Shown here piece by piece: positions 1 to 9,902 of a DNA stretch of 64,000 nt. The notes under the pieces are model-generated. The model was not told the DNA's origin, did not search any database, and saw only the letters and a program-made list of their open reading frames with translations. The translations under genes and the position numbers were made by a program. The stretch lies in the NCBI RefSeq assembly GCF_000092045.1, contig NC_007761.1, positions 3,828,001-3,892,000 of the forward strand. Reading direction: 5' to 3'. How positions within the stretch are numbered: position 1 is the stretch's first letter; each line of letters starts with the position of its first letter. The stretch is from Rhizobium etli CFN 42. Its GTDB lineage: Bacteria; Pseudomonadota; Alphaproteobacteria; Rhizobiales; Rhizobiaceae.

Positions 1-51
1 CTGACCGGCCATATCAGCATCGACACCAAATACGAAAAGCCGCTGCAATAG
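1..51 (+). CDS. C-terminal end of upstream gene, probably TRAP small permease (DctQ type)
   Basis: Sixteen sense codons read open from the left edge to a TAG at 49-51, in a frame compatible with a protein tail ending in a charged, Lys/Glu-containing stretch. The stop lies 20 bases before the large TRAP permease gene on the same strand, the usual place of the small membrane subunit in dctQM operons. The identity is inferred from position only; the visible residues are too few to show a domain. Confidence 0.45.
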   Translation: MTGHISIDTKYEKPLQ

Positions 52-71
52 CGCTCCCGGGAGGAACGGAT

Positions 72-1565
72 TTGTTTGATTTCGGCATCATTCCGCCGGC
101 CATGTTCCTGGGCATGGTCATCTTCATGCTCTACGGCTTTCCGGTGGCCTTTTCGCTTGCCGCCGTCGGCATGTTCTTCGGCATCATCGGCATCGTCACC
201 GGCCATTTCAGCGAAGCCTTTCTGCAAGCGCTGCCGCTGCGCTTTTTCGGCATCGTCTCCAACGACCTCCTGCTTGCCATTCCCTTCTTCACCCTCATGG
301 GAGCGGTGTTGGAACGCTGCGGCCTTGCCGAGGATCTGCTCGAGGGGACCGGCAAGCTCTTCGGCGGCATTCCCGGGGGCCTCGCCTACGCCGTCATCCT
401 CGTCGGCGCTGTGCTCGGCGCCATCACCGGCACGGTCGCGGCCTCCGTCATCACTATGGGGGTGATCTCCCTGCCGATCATGCTGCGCTACGGCTACAGC
501 CCGCGCCTTGCCACCGGCGTCATCGCTGCTTCGGGCACGATCACTCAGGTGATCCCGCCCTCGCTCGTGCTCGTCGTCCTCGCCGACCAGCTCGGCCGAT
601 CGGTCGGCGACATGTATCTCGGCGCGATAGGCCCTTCGATCCTGCAGGTGACCATCTTCGTGCTCTTCGTCCTGGTGATGTCGATCGTCCGGCCGAAATC
701 GATGCCGCCGCTGCCGAAAGAGGTGCGCGGCGACTTCAACTGGGCGCTGCTCGTCAAGGTGCTGATGGGCATGGTGCCGTCGATCGTGCTGATCTTCCTT
801 GTGCTCGGGACGATCTTCATGGGTCTTGCAACGCCGACGGAAGCCGGCGCGCTCGGCGTCGTCGGCGCCATGCTGCTCGCCGCGATGAATCGGCGCCTCA
901 CCTGGCCGCTGATCCGCGAGGCGATGACGTCGACCACCCACATCACCTCGATGGTGGTGATGATCCTGATCGGCTCCACCTGTTTCAGCCTGGTCTTTCA
1001 GGGCATGGACGGTTCACGCTGGATCGAGCACATGCTGTCGGGCATCCCGGGCGGCCCGGTCGGTTTCCTGATCTTCGTCAACATCTTCATCTTCGTGCTC
1101 GCCTTCTTCCTCGATTTCTTCGAGATCGCCTTCATCGTCATCCCGATGCTCGCCCCCGTCGCCTCCAGTCTCGGCATCGACCTGATCTGGTTCGGCGTGC
1201 TGATCTGCGTCAACATGCAGACGAGCTTCATGCATCCGCCCTTCGGTTTTGCGCTCTTCTATCTGCGCTCGATCGCCAGCAAGGACGTCAAGACTTCGGA
1301 TATCTACATGGGCGCCCTCCCCTGGGTCGGCATGCAGATCATCCTGGTGGCAATTGTGATCTTCTGGCCGCAATCGGTCACCTACTGGCTGGACCATGGC
1401 CCGAAGGTCGACCCGAATTCGATCAAGATCGAAGTGCCGGGCTTCGGCGGCCAGCTCGGCCTGCCGCCGGTGGGCGGGGGCGGCAATGGCGCGCCGCAGA
1501 TTCCGGGCCTCACCCTGCCGCCGCTGAACGGTCTGCCGGGAGCGCCGCCGCCACCTGCTAAATAA
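72..1565 (+). CDS. TRAP transporter large permease (DctM family)
   Basis: This is the large integral-membrane subunit of a tripartite ATP-independent periplasmic transporter, which drives solute uptake with an ion gradient in the inner membrane. The 497-residue protein has about 12 hydrophobic segments and DctM hallmarks: repeated GxxxG-rich helices, 'ITGTVAASV' near residue 120 and 'FMGLATPTEAGA' near 255. The C-terminal ~50 residues form a Gly/Pro-rich tail that is longer than usual. The start is a TTG preceded by GGGAGGAACGG; no better start is visible. The binding-protein gene is downstream but convergent, so the operon probably holds only the two membrane subunits. Substrate is inferred from the neighbouring binding protein. 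Confidence 0.9.
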   Translation: MFDFGIIPPAMFLGMVIFMLYGFPVAFSLAAVGMFFGIIGIVTGHFSEAFLQALPLRFFGIVSNDLLLAIPFFTLMGAVLERCGLAEDLLEGTGKLFGGIPGGLAYAVILVGAVLGAITGTVAASVITMGVISLPIMLRYGYSPRLATGVIAASGTITQVIPPSLVLVVLADQLGRSVGDMYLGAIGPSILQVTIFVLFVLVMSIVRPKSMPPLPKEVRGDFNWALLVKVLMGMVPSIVLIFLVLGTIFMGLATPTEAGALGVVGAMLLAAMNRRLTWPLIREAMTSTTHITSMVVMILIGSTCFSLVFQGMDGSRWIEHMLSGIPGGPVGFLIFVNIFIFVLAFFLDFFEIAFIVIPMLAPVASSLGIDLIWFGVLICVNMQTSFMHPPFGFALFYLRSIASKDVKTSDIYMGALPWVGMQIILVAIVIFWPQSVTYWLDHGPKVDPNSIKIEVPGFGGQLGLPPVGGGGNGAPQIPGLTLPPLNGLPGAPPPPAK

Positions 1566-1576
1566 CATGGAAAAGC

Positions 1577-1607
1577 AAAACCCCCGGACGGAAAATCCGG
1601 GGGTTTT
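1577..1607. terminator. Bidirectional rho-independent terminator
   Basis: Two perfect 12-base arms, AAAACCCCCGGA and its complement, flank a 7-base loop. The A-run and T-run at the stem ends make it work on both strands, fitting its place between the convergent permease and binding-protein genes. Confidence 0.85.
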
Positions 1608-1652
1608 GTTGCCGGCCCTCATCAGGCGTGGCGAACGCCGCTGGCGGAAAGC

Positions 1653-2846
<1,194 letters not shown>

Positions 2847-3047
2847 TCAAGCTTTAGTCTATTAGCCTTTGGCATCAGGATAGCAATAGGTAGCGCGCGG
2901 GGCGCCTATCAAAATCAGCAGCTTAGCGCGAGCCCCGGAACCGCGGCGCCGTTTACGGCGCAATTGGTCATCGGACAAAGCCAGGCGTTGACTTCACCGC
3001 CGTTCTGGCGGCAAAAACGAAGAGCAGAAGATTTTACTGGTGCAAAC

Positions 3048-3827
3048 ATGACGAAACCGATCGTTGCCATTCCTGCCGATATCCGCAGCTTCGACGGCGC
3101 GACCTGGCATGCCGTACAGCATCAATATCTCAGTGCCGCATTGAATGCGGCCGGCGTCATGGCCTTCTTGATTCCCGCCTTCGAGGCAGGTTACGATCCC
3201 GACGCGGTGCTCGACCGCATCGATGGTCTGCTAGTATCGGGCTCAGCCAGCAATGTGCATCCCTCGCTTTACGGCGCCGAGGCGACCGACCGGGACGGCC
3301 CCTTCGACCCCGCCCGCGACGCCACCAGCCTGCCGCTCATCTGCCGCGCCATCGACCGTGCCATCCCGCTGCTCGCCATCTGCCGCGGCATTCAGGAATT
3401 GAACGTCGCGCTCGGCGGCTCATTGGCAAGCGAGATCCACGAGCAGCCCGGCATCTGGGACCATCGCCGGCCGGAAGGCGTCGACCGCGACGGCATGTAT
3501 GCCATCCGCCAGACTGTCCATATCAAGGAAGGTTCCTGCATCGCAGACATTCTCGGTCCGGGCGATATCCGCGTCAATTCGCTGCATCGCCAGGCGATCG
3601 CCAGAACCGCGCCCCGCCTGCAGGTGGAGGCCACCGCCGAAGACGGCACGGTGGAGGCCGTTTCCGTCATCGATGCCAAGGCCTTCGCCGTCGGCGTGCA
3701 ATGGCATCCGGAATATTGGGCGGAAACCGACAAGGCGTCGAATAAATTGTTTGCCGCTTTCGGCGAGGCCGTCCGCAGCTACGCCGCAGGCAAGCCGCCG
3801 ACCGTCGCCGCGCAGGCAATCGTTTGA
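3048..3827 (+). CDS. Gamma-glutamyl-gamma-aminobutyrate hydrolase family protein (peptidase C26)
   Basis: A class-I glutamine-amidotransferase-like hydrolase of 259 residues. The catalytic triad is visible: Cys112 in 'AICRGIQELN', and His220 and Glu222 in 'QWHPEY'. PuuD, the best-known relative, splits gamma-glutamyl-GABA during putrescine breakdown, and other members act on related gamma-glutamyl compounds. The open frame extends upstream, but the ATG at 3048 starts the conserved beta-strand 'TKPIVAIPAD', so it is preferred; the Shine-Dalgarno is weak. The gene stands alone, divergent from the TRAP receptor and convergent with a dehydrogenase. No other puu genes are adjacent, so the substrate stays open. 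Confidence 0.85.
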   Translation: MTKPIVAIPADIRSFDGATWHAVQHQYLSAALNAAGVMAFLIPAFEAGYDPDAVLDRIDGLLVSGSASNVHPSLYGAEATDRDGPFDPARDATSLPLICRAIDRAIPLLAICRGIQELNVALGGSLASEIHEQPGIWDHRRPEGVDRDGMYAIRQTVHIKEGSCIADILGPGDIRVNSLHRQAIARTAPRLQVEATAEDGTVEAVSVIDAKAFAVGVQWHPEYWAETDKASNKLFAAFGEAVRSYAAGKPPTVAAQAIV

Positions 3828-3855
3828 TAACGGGCGCGACGCTTCGCCGGTGTAG

Positions 3856-4812
3856 CTAACTCTTCTGCGGGGTCTCCGGCACCGGCGTCAGCGCCGACCC
3901 CTTTTCGAACCAGGCGATGAGATTGTCGGCGACAAGATCCGCCATGGCATTGCGCGTCGGCACTGATGCCGAAGCGACATGCGGCAGCAGCACGGCATTT
4001 TCGGCCGTAAGCAGATCGGTCGGCACCGTCGGCTCTTCGTAGAAGACGTCGAGACCGGCCGCCCCGAGCACGCCGGATGCAAGCGCCGTGCCGAGCGCCT
4101 CTTCGTCCACCGTCCAGCCACGGCCGACATTGACGAGAATACCATCCGGGCCGAGGGCCGCCAGAATATCGGCGTCGATGGTCTTATGTGTCTGCGGCGT
4201 TTTCGGAACGATGGCGATCAGCGTATCCACCGCTTCCGCCAGCCCCTTCAGCGTCGGGTAATAATCATAAGATACGTCGGCATGGCGCGATCGGGTGTGG
4301 TAGCTGATCTTCACCTTGAACGGCTCCAGCCGTTTGGCGATTTCGAGCCCGATGCGGCCAAGGCCGTAGAGCCCGACATGGCGGCCCTTGAGCGAGAAGC
4401 GCGACAGCGGATAGGCCGTGCCCGGCCTCCAGTTGCCGTCGCGCAGCCAGGCTTCGGCCCGCGGCAATTCGCGGATCGTATTCAGGAGCAGGCCGATCGT
4501 CGTGTCGGCGACCTCGTCGTTCAGAACATCAGGTGTATTGGTGACGACAATACCCTTTTCGGCAGCACGCTTTACATCCATACCGTCATAACCGACCCCG
4601 AAACTGGCGATCACCTCCAGGTTGGGCAGCTGGTCCATCCAGGCGCCTGGAAAGGCGCCGGAAACCGCGACGCCGCGAATGCGACCGCCGGTTTCTCCGT
4701 CGAGAGCAAGCCTTTCGCCGCGTGGGACGGCGATAATCTCAAAACGATCCTTCAGCCTTTCGAGAACACACTCGTGTATCTTCCCAGGAACGAGAATGGC
4801 GATGCGGGACAT
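3856..4812 (-). CDS. D-isomer-specific 2-hydroxyacid dehydrogenase (glyoxylate/hydroxypyruvate reductase type)
   Basis: An NAD(P)-dependent cytosolic oxidoreductase of 318 residues that interconverts 2-oxoacids and D-2-hydroxyacids. Visible are the Rossmann motif GLGRIG (150-155), catalytic Arg231 in 'NVGRG', Glu in 'FYEEP' (259-260) and His278 in 'LLPHVA'. The start at 4812 follows AGAGGA and the conserved 'MSRIAILVPG'; an upstream in-frame ATG would overlap the preceding gene. It lies 28 bases after the LacI gene on the same strand, so the pair probably forms an operon with the regulator first. The nearby 2-oxoacid TRAP receptor makes an oxoacid substrate plausible. Confidence 0.87.
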   Translation of the reverse strand: MSRIAILVPGKIHECVLERLKDRFEIIAVPRGERLALDGETGGRIRGVAVSGAFPGAWMDQLPNLEVIASFGVGYDGMDVKRAAEKGIVVTNTPDVLNDEVADTTIGLLLNTIRELPRAEAWLRDGNWRPGTAYPLSRFSLKGRHVGLYGLGRIGLEIAKRLEPFKVKISYHTRSRHADVSYDYYPTLKGLAEAVDTLIAIVPKTPQTHKTIDADILAALGPDGILVNVGRGWTVDEEALGTALASGVLGAAGLDVFYEEPTVPTDLLTAENAVLLPHVASASVPTRNAMADLVADNLIAWFEKGSALTPVPETPQKS

Positions 4813-4840
4813 GGCTTTTCCTCTTGGACGGGGGTCTGGG

Positions 4841-5863
4841 TCAGGCGCGGGGCCGATGGGGACTGGTCGACTGGCGGATACGCATCTCCGGCTTGATGAG
4901 ATGCATGCCGTCAGGTTCGTGGCTGCCGGCAAGACGATCGAGAAGTGCGCGCGCAGCCAGGCGGCCGACTTCGGTCTGGCCGTTCCAGACGGTTGTCAGC
5001 GCCGGCGTGGCGATCGAAGCTTCCTCGAGATCGTCATAACCGGTGACGGAAATGTCGCGCCCCGGGACCAGGCCGGCGCGGGCAATGCCGTTCATCAGGC
5101 CGATGGCGACGAGGTCGTTCCAGCAGACGGCCGCCGTCGGCTTCTGCGGCAGCGAAAGGAAATGCACCGCGGCCTCGAAACCGCCCTGCTTCGAGCGCGG
5201 GCCGGGAATGCGCAGATTCGGATCGACTTCGATGCCGGCCTTGCGCAGCGCATTGACATAACCCTGGTAGCGGTCGCGGCCGGTGGATGTCTGGTCCGTA
5301 CCGCCGATCATGGCGATCGAGCGGTGACCGAGACCGATCAGGTGGTTGGTGGCGAGCGAGATGCCGTAGCTGTCGTCGCCGCGATAGGTCGGCAGTTCCA
5401 GACCGTCCATCGAGCGGGCGACGAGGATCGCCGGCATGCCGTTTTCTTCCGCCAGCTGCAGGTCTTCCGGCGGCGTGCCGATCGCCGGCGACATGATCAC
5501 ACCGTCGCCGCCGAGCTGCAGCAGCGTCTCGATAAAGGTGCGCTGCTTTTCGACATTGTCGTAATGGTTGGAAAGAATGAACGTGTGGCGGCTGCGATCG
5601 AGCTCGCTTTCGATCGCCTTCAGAATTTCCCCGTAAAAGGGGTTCATGATGTCGTGCACGACGACGCCGATGATGCCCGAGCGTGAGGTGCGCAGGCTGG
5701 CGGCACGTCGGTTGTAGATGTAGCCGAGCGCGCGCGCCTGCTCCTTGATCTTCTCCCGCGTATTGCCGGCCACCAGCGGGCTGTCGCGCAAGGCAAGCGA
5801 CACGGTCGCGGTTGAAATGCCGAGCGTTTCGGCGATTGTGGAAAGCTTGATCTTCTGGACCAC
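4841..5863 (-). CDS. LacI family transcriptional regulator
   Basis: A 340-residue repressor with the N-terminal helix-turn-helix ('LSTIAETLGISTATVSLALR'), the hinge helix near residue 55 ('RRAASLRT') and a periplasmic-binding-like effector domain with 'GIIGVVVHDIMNPFYGEI'. The GTG at 5863 is chosen because GGAGGAGG sits about six bases upstream; an ATG seven codons earlier would overlap that site. It is transcribed ahead of the hydroxyacid dehydrogenase, which is its likeliest target together with its own promoter. An AT-rich block around 5921-5946 upstream contains the 10-base palindrome TTTAATTAAA, a weak operator candidate. The effector is unknown. Confidence 0.88.
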   Translation of the reverse strand: MVQKIKLSTIAETLGISTATVSLALRDSPLVAGNTREKIKEQARALGYIYNRRAASLRTSRSGIIGVVVHDIMNPFYGEILKAIESELDRSRHTFILSNHYDNVEKQRTFIETLLQLGGDGVIMSPAIGTPPEDLQLAEENGMPAILVARSMDGLELPTYRGDDSYGISLATNHLIGLGHRSIAMIGGTDQTSTGRDRYQGYVNALRKAGIEVDPNLRIPGPRSKQGGFEAAVHFLSLPQKPTAAVCWNDLVAIGLMNGIARAGLVPGRDISVTGYDDLEEASIATPALTTVWNGQTEVGRLAARALLDRLAGSHEPDGMHLIKPEMRIRQSTSPHRPRA

Positions 5864-5978
5864 GTGTCCTCCTCCAGGCAGCACGCAAGCAGCAAGGCCG
5901 CACGGTAACCGGCGCGGCCCTTAAAATGTTTAATTAAAAGATTTAACCAGCGGAGGCAATTCGTCTTTCAGGAGAAAT

Positions 5979-6491
5979 TCAGTCTTCGTCCGGTTCTTCG
6001 ATGTGAATGGCTTCCGCCTGCAGATTGGCGTCGATCGCCTTCAGCAGACGCACCAGATTGCGGATTTCCTTTTCTGAGAATTCCTGCGTCGCCAGTCTGT
6101 CGCAGGCCGAGGCCGCCATTTCGATCGCCCGCACGCTGTCACGGCCGAGCGGAGTGAGATAGACCTTCGTGAGGCGCGCATCCTCGGCATCGGGCTTGCG
6201 CTCGAGAAAGCCCTGGGCCTCCATGCGGCCGATGGTACGCGTCATGGTCGGCGCCTTCACTCCGAGCTTTTGCGCAAGACCACCCGCCGTCATGCCGTCG
6301 CTCTCCGCAAGCGAAAGAATGACGCCGTCCTGCCCGGCATAGAGGCCGCTTTCAAACAGGTTGCGCGAGAGTACCGTGCGCATGGAACGGGCCGCCTGGG
6401 TGAGCGCCGGAGAAAGGTCGATGAGCGTGTACTCCGTCTGATCCTTCTTCTTGGACTTGCTCTTCTTGCCGTCCTTATGCTTCTTTCCCAT
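5979..6491 (-). CDS. MarR family regulator with lysine-rich N-terminal tail
   Basis: A 170-residue winged-helix repressor. The DNA-binding part is seen in 'MTAGGLAQKLGVKAPTMTRTIGRM' followed by the wing 'RKPDAEDARLTKVYLT'. Before the fold lies a tail in which about half of the first 20 residues are Lys, which is unusual in MarR proteins and may add nonspecific DNA or RNA affinity. The start at 6491 has AGGGA at good spacing; ATGs at 6497 and 6569 are possible. It is divergent from the creatininase-family gene, its probable target. The ligand is unknown. Confidence 0.85.
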   Translation of the reverse strand: MGKKHKDGKKSKSKKKDQTEYTLIDLSPALTQAARSMRTVLSRNLFESGLYAGQDGVILSLAESDGMTAGGLAQKLGVKAPTMTRTIGRMEAQGFLERKPDAEDARLTKVYLTPLGRDSVRAIEMAASACDRLATQEFSEKEIRNLVRLLKAIDANLQAEAIHIEEPDED

Positions 6492-6530
6492 AGCCATCCC
6501 TTTGATCTTTAAGCCCCGACGCCGCTGCGA

Positions 6531-6557
6531 TATGACATTGCCCATGATCTCGTCATA
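6531..6557. promoter_or_regulatory. Candidate MarR operator in divergent promoter
   Basis: Inverted arms TATGAC and GTCATA, 15 bases apart, lie between the divergent MarR and creatininase-family genes. The arms are short, so this is a weak candidate. Confidence 0.3.
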
Positions 6558-6576
6558 AACAAGAGGCAACGACCGG

Positions 6577-7365
6577 ATGATGACGCCTTCGCCCCGCTTC
6601 GACGACAGCGGCTCGGTCTGCGCCCCCGGCGCGCGCCGCCCGATTGCCGTGCTGCCGCTCGGTGCCCATGAGCAGCACGGCCCTCACCTGCCCTTCGAAA
6701 CCGACACGCTGATTGCCGAAGGCATCGCCGGACGATTGAAGATGGCCCTGCCCGCCGGCCTGCCCGTCATCTTCCTGCCCGCCGAATCGGTCGGCTACTC
6801 CATAGAGCATATGGATGTTGAAGGAACGAAGACGCTCGCCTTCGACGAAGCGGTCAACCGCTGGCTCGGCATTGCCGAGGGGCTGGCGAAGAGAGACATT
6901 CGCAAATTCGTGATGCTGAACGCCCATGGCGGCAATTCGCCTCTGATATCAGTCGTCGCGACCGAGGCACGGGTCCGCTTTGCCATGCTGGCGGTGGCGA
7001 CGAGCTGGACCCGCTTCGGTTTGCCGGATGGCGTCATCCCGCCGGAGGAAAAGGCGATCGGCATCCATGGCGGCGATATCGAGACCTCGGTCATGCTGGC
7101 GCTTCACCCCGACAAGGTCGACATGGCAAAGGCTGAGGATTTTTCCTCGCGGCAGGCGGAATTCGCCACCTGCTTCAAGCACCTGCGCGCCTACGGCCCG
7201 CACGCCTTCGGCTGGAAGATGTCGGATATCAACGAACAAGGCGTGGCGGGCAATGCCTCGGCTGCGACGGCCGAAAAGGGCGAGGCGCTGATTGCGCATG
7301 CGGTGAAGGGGCTGGTGGAACTTTTGGAGGATGTCGATGCATTCGACGTCAGCGAGCTCCGTTAA
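6577..7365 (+). CDS. Creatininase family amidohydrolase
   Basis: A 262-residue metal-dependent hydrolase of the creatinine amidohydrolase family. The metal-site signature is clear: 'PLGAHEQHGPHLPFETD' (residues ~27-43), with Glu, His and Asp ligands, 'NAHGGN' near residue 112 and the late acidic 'HGGDIETS' near 166. Family members open cyclic amides such as creatinine or act on pterin/flavin-type formamides, so the exact substrate cannot be told. It starts 85 bases from the divergent MarR gene, suggesting repression by that regulator. There is no mycofactocin or deazaflavin neighbourhood here. Confidence 0.85.
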   Translation: MMTPSPRFDDSGSVCAPGARRPIAVLPLGAHEQHGPHLPFETDTLIAEGIAGRLKMALPAGLPVIFLPAESVGYSIEHMDVEGTKTLAFDEAVNRWLGIAEGLAKRDIRKFVMLNAHGGNSPLISVVATEARVRFAMLAVATSWTRFGLPDGVIPPEEKAIGIHGGDIETSVMLALHPDKVDMAKAEDFSSRQAEFATCFKHLRAYGPHAFGWKMSDINEQGVAGNASAATAEKGEALIAHAVKGLVELLEDVDAFDVSELR

Positions 7366-7390
7366 AAGCAATCATCCGCATCGGACGGCA

Positions 7391-7407
7391 ATGTGATCTT
7401 ATAACAT
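7391..7407. promoter_or_regulatory. Probable Zur box
   Basis: The 17-base element ATGTGATCTTATAACAT is an imperfect dyad (6 of 8 pairs) centred at 7399, and closely matches the zinc-uptake-regulator consensus with core ATGTTATANTATAACAT. It lies about 100 bases upstream of a COG0523 metallochaperone gene, a classical Zur target. Function is inferred from consensus and context. Confidence 0.7.
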
Positions 7408-7509
7408 ATAAAATCCTTTGAACTGCCGTGCCCATGCCATTATATGAGACCAACCGCTCAAGCAGCCGATCCCACGCCGTTCGGCCCTACGCCTAATTTA
7501 GAGGTTCTC

Positions 7510-8607
7510 ATGACCGATGCGATCTCCACCCAAAAGCCCATTCCCGTCACCGTGCTCACCGGTTATCTCGGTGCCGGAAAGACGACCTTGCTCAACCGCA
7601 TCCTGTCCGAAAATCACGGCAAGAAATACGCGGTCATCGTCAACGAGTTCGGCGAAATCGGGATCGACAACGACCTAATCGTCGAGTCGGATGAAGAAAT
7701 CTACGAGATGAACAACGGCTGCGTCTGTTGCACGGTGCGCGGCGACCTGATTCGCGTCGTAGAAGGACTGATGCGCCGCCCCGGCCGCTTCGACGGCATC
7801 ATCGTCGAGACGACGGGGCTCGCCGATCCGGTACCGGTCGCCCAGACCTTCTTCATGGACGACGATGTACGCGCCAAGACCGAGCTCGACGCCGTCATCG
7901 CCCTCGTCGACGCCAAGCACCTGCCGCTGCGCCTGAAGGACAGCCGCGAGGCCGAAGACCAGATCGCCTTCGCCGACGTCGTCGTCATCAACAAGAGCGA
8001 CCTCGTGACCCCGGAAGAACTGGACGTTATCGAAGATATTGTCCGCGCCATCAACCCGGCGGCTCGCGTCTACAAGACCAGCCGCTCCGGCGTCGACCTC
8101 GCCCGCGTGCTCGATCAGGGCGCCTTCAACCTCGAGCGCGCGCTCGAGAACGATCCGCATTTCCTCGAACACGGCCACGACGACCATGTCTGCGGCCCGG
8201 ACTGCGATCACGATCATCACCATGATCACGATCATCACCATGATCACGACCATCACCATCACGATCACGACCATCATCACCATGGCGCGATGTCGGCGAT
8301 CCATGATGTGACGGTGCAGTCGGTGTCGCTGCGCGGCGGTGAGATGAACCCGGAGCGCTTCTTCCCCTGGATCCAGAAGATCACCCAGGTTCAGGGACCG
8401 AACATTCTTCGCCTCAAGGGCATCATCGCCTTCAAGGACGACCCCCAGCGTTACGTCGTCCAGGGCGTGCACATGATCGTCGAAGGAGATCACCAGCGTC
8501 CGTGGAAGGACGGCGAGAAGCATGAAAGCCGTCTCGTCTTCATCGGTCGTGATCTCGACCGCGAAAAACTCGAGGCATCCTTCAAGGCCTGCGAGGCAGC
8601 CGCCTGA
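7510..8607 (+). CDS. COG0523 (CobW/ZNG-type) GTPase, probable zinc metallochaperone
   Basis: A G3E-family GTPase of 365 residues thought to deliver zinc to client enzymes under limitation. Motifs: Walker [10 protein letters not shown] (18-26), metal-binding GCVCC (70-74), NKSD guanine specificity (161-164), a His/Asp-rich metal-binding tract (about 221-258), then the CobW C-terminal domain. The ATG at 7510 has AGAGG upstream; a longer frame from 7444 would run through the leader. A probable Zur box lies upstream, and the WD40 gene overlaps the stop codon by one base, so the two are translationally coupled. A role in cobalamin synthesis is less likely, since no cob genes are near. Confidence 0.9.
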   Translation: MTDAISTQKPIPVTVLTGYLGAGKTTLLNRILSENHGKKYAVIVNEFGEIGIDNDLIVESDEEIYEMNNGCVCCTVRGDLIRVVEGLMRRPGRFDGIIVETTGLADPVPVAQTFFMDDDVRAKTELDAVIALVDAKHLPLRLKDSREAEDQIAFADVVVINKSDLVTPEELDVIEDIVRAINPAARVYKTSRSGVDLARVLDQGAFNLERALENDPHFLEHGHDDHVCGPDCDHDHHHDHDHHHDHDHHHHDHDHHHHGAMSAIHDVTVQSVSLRGGEMNPERFFPWIQKITQVQGPNILRLKGIIAFKDDPQRYVVQGVHMIVEGDHQRPWKDGEKHESRLVFIGRDLDREKLEASFKACEAAA

Positions 8608-9596
8608 TGCCGACAGTTGCGCCGTTTGATCTCGACGGCCACGTTCTGGCCGTCGAATTTTTAGGTGATATCCCCTTCTTCGCAAGCGCAAACGGCACGT
8701 TTCACCGGCTGGACGGCGGCGAGAGGGTTTCAGAAGCCCATCAGGGCATGCTCACCGCGATCCGCGATCCCCACAGCGAAAGCCTGATCTCGGGCGGCGA
8801 GGACGGAAAGGTTCTGCGTATCGCAGCCGACGGCAGCGTCAGCGAACTCGCGACTGCGCCGCGCAAATGGATTTCGCAGGTCGCGGCCGGGCCCCAAGGC
8901 GCCATCGCCTATTCCTATGGCAAGAGTACGCTCGTGCGTCTTGCCGACGGCACGACCAAGGAATTCCCCGAGGAGCGCACCGTCGAAGGCATCGCCTTCG
9001 CGCCGAAGGGTCTGCGCATCGCCGCCGCCCGTTACAACGGCGTGTCGCTCCACTGGGTCGGCATGAGCGCCAAACCGGTCGATCTCGAATGGAAAGGCGC
9101 GCATACCGGCGTGACCTTCTCGCCTGATGGCAATTTCCTCGTCACCTCGATGCAGGAAAACGCGCTGCACGGCTGGAAGCTCGATAGCAAGCCCGGCGCC
9201 GAAGCCCGCCATATGCGCATGACCGGCTATCCCGCCAAGGTGAAATCCCTCTCCTGGTCGGTCAAGGGCAAATGGCTCGCCTCCTCCGGCGCGCCGGCGG
9301 CCATTGTCTGGCCTTTCCAGGGCAAGGACGGCCCGATGGGCAAGGCGCCGCTGGAGCTCGGTACCCGCGCGAATATCATGGCGACCTCTGTGAAATTCCA
9401 TCCGCTGGAGGATATTCTTGCCATCGGCTTCGTCGACGGCATGATCCTCGCCGTTCGCATCGCCGACAGCAAAGAAGCGCTGCTGCGCCGCCCCGGCAAG
9501 GGCGCGATCACGGCGATGAGCTGGAGCGCAAACGGCAAGCTGCTCGCCTTCGCCTCCGAAGCCGGCGATTGCGGCGTCATCGACATCTCGGCTTGA
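8607..9596 (+). CDS. WD40-repeat beta-propeller protein, partner of COG0523 GTPase
   Basis: A 329-residue protein with repeated WD40-like units ('DPHSESLISGGEDGKVLRIA', 'TGVTFSPDGNFLVTS', 'ITAMSWSANGKLLAFAS'), predicted to fold as a seven-bladed propeller for protein binding. It has no signal peptide or membrane segment, so it should be cytosolic. Its ATG shares one base with the upstream TGA (TGATG), showing coupling with the metallochaperone, and both should fall under the Zur box. The molecular role is unknown; a scaffold for metal delivery is a reasonable inference. Confidence 0.8.
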   Translation: MPTVAPFDLDGHVLAVEFLGDIPFFASANGTFHRLDGGERVSEAHQGMLTAIRDPHSESLISGGEDGKVLRIAADGSVSELATAPRKWISQVAAGPQGAIAYSYGKSTLVRLADGTTKEFPEERTVEGIAFAPKGLRIAAARYNGVSLHWVGMSAKPVDLEWKGAHTGVTFSPDGNFLVTSMQENALHGWKLDSKPGAEARHMRMTGYPAKVKSLSWSVKGKWLASSGAPAAIVWPFQGKDGPMGKAPLELGTRANIMATSVKFHPLEDILAIGFVDGMILAVRIADSKEALLRRPGKGAITAMSWSANGKLLAFASEAGDCGVIDISA

Positions 9597-9902
9597 GGCC
9601 GCGTTGCCCGCAATGGCCGATGCCTTGACGGAACCTGAAATCGTTGCACCTGCAGGCGGCGGCAAGGATCGGGCGTGTCACCCCGTGGGAGCGGCTGCCC
9701 GTTCTTCATACGCTTGAGGAAGAAGAGCCTGACGTGCTCTTTCATCGGCGCCGGCTTCCGAAGCTGGACGCCTGCCTGAACGAACTGGCTAGAAGATCGG
9801 ATGGCAAGGCTTTAGAATATCGGGCTTGCCACTGTCTTGGCCGGGCGAACATGAAAATCCGCGCAGCGATTGCCTGAGCGTGACGAACGGAGGAAAACGT
9901 CA
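9597..9902. other. Intergenic stretch without recognised gene
   Basis: About 300 bases between the WD40 gene and cysE. Short frames exist on both strands (for example 9644-9877 +), but none has a ribosome site, domain or convincing codon pattern. The only clear signal is the GGAGG before cysE at 9890-9894. Confidence 0.5.

Noticed and set aside
5929..5938. Palindrome TTTAATTAAA upstream of the first LacI gene
   Set aside because: AT-only and short within an AT-rich promoter stretch; too likely by chance to call an operator.
7675..8691. Minus-strand frame opposite the metallochaperone gene
   Set aside because: Its Val/Met/Ile-rich repeat is just the complement of the His/Asp codon repeats.
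9644..9877. 77-codon plus-strand frame between the WD40 gene and cysE
   Set aside because: No ribosome site, no recognisable fold, residue use looks random.
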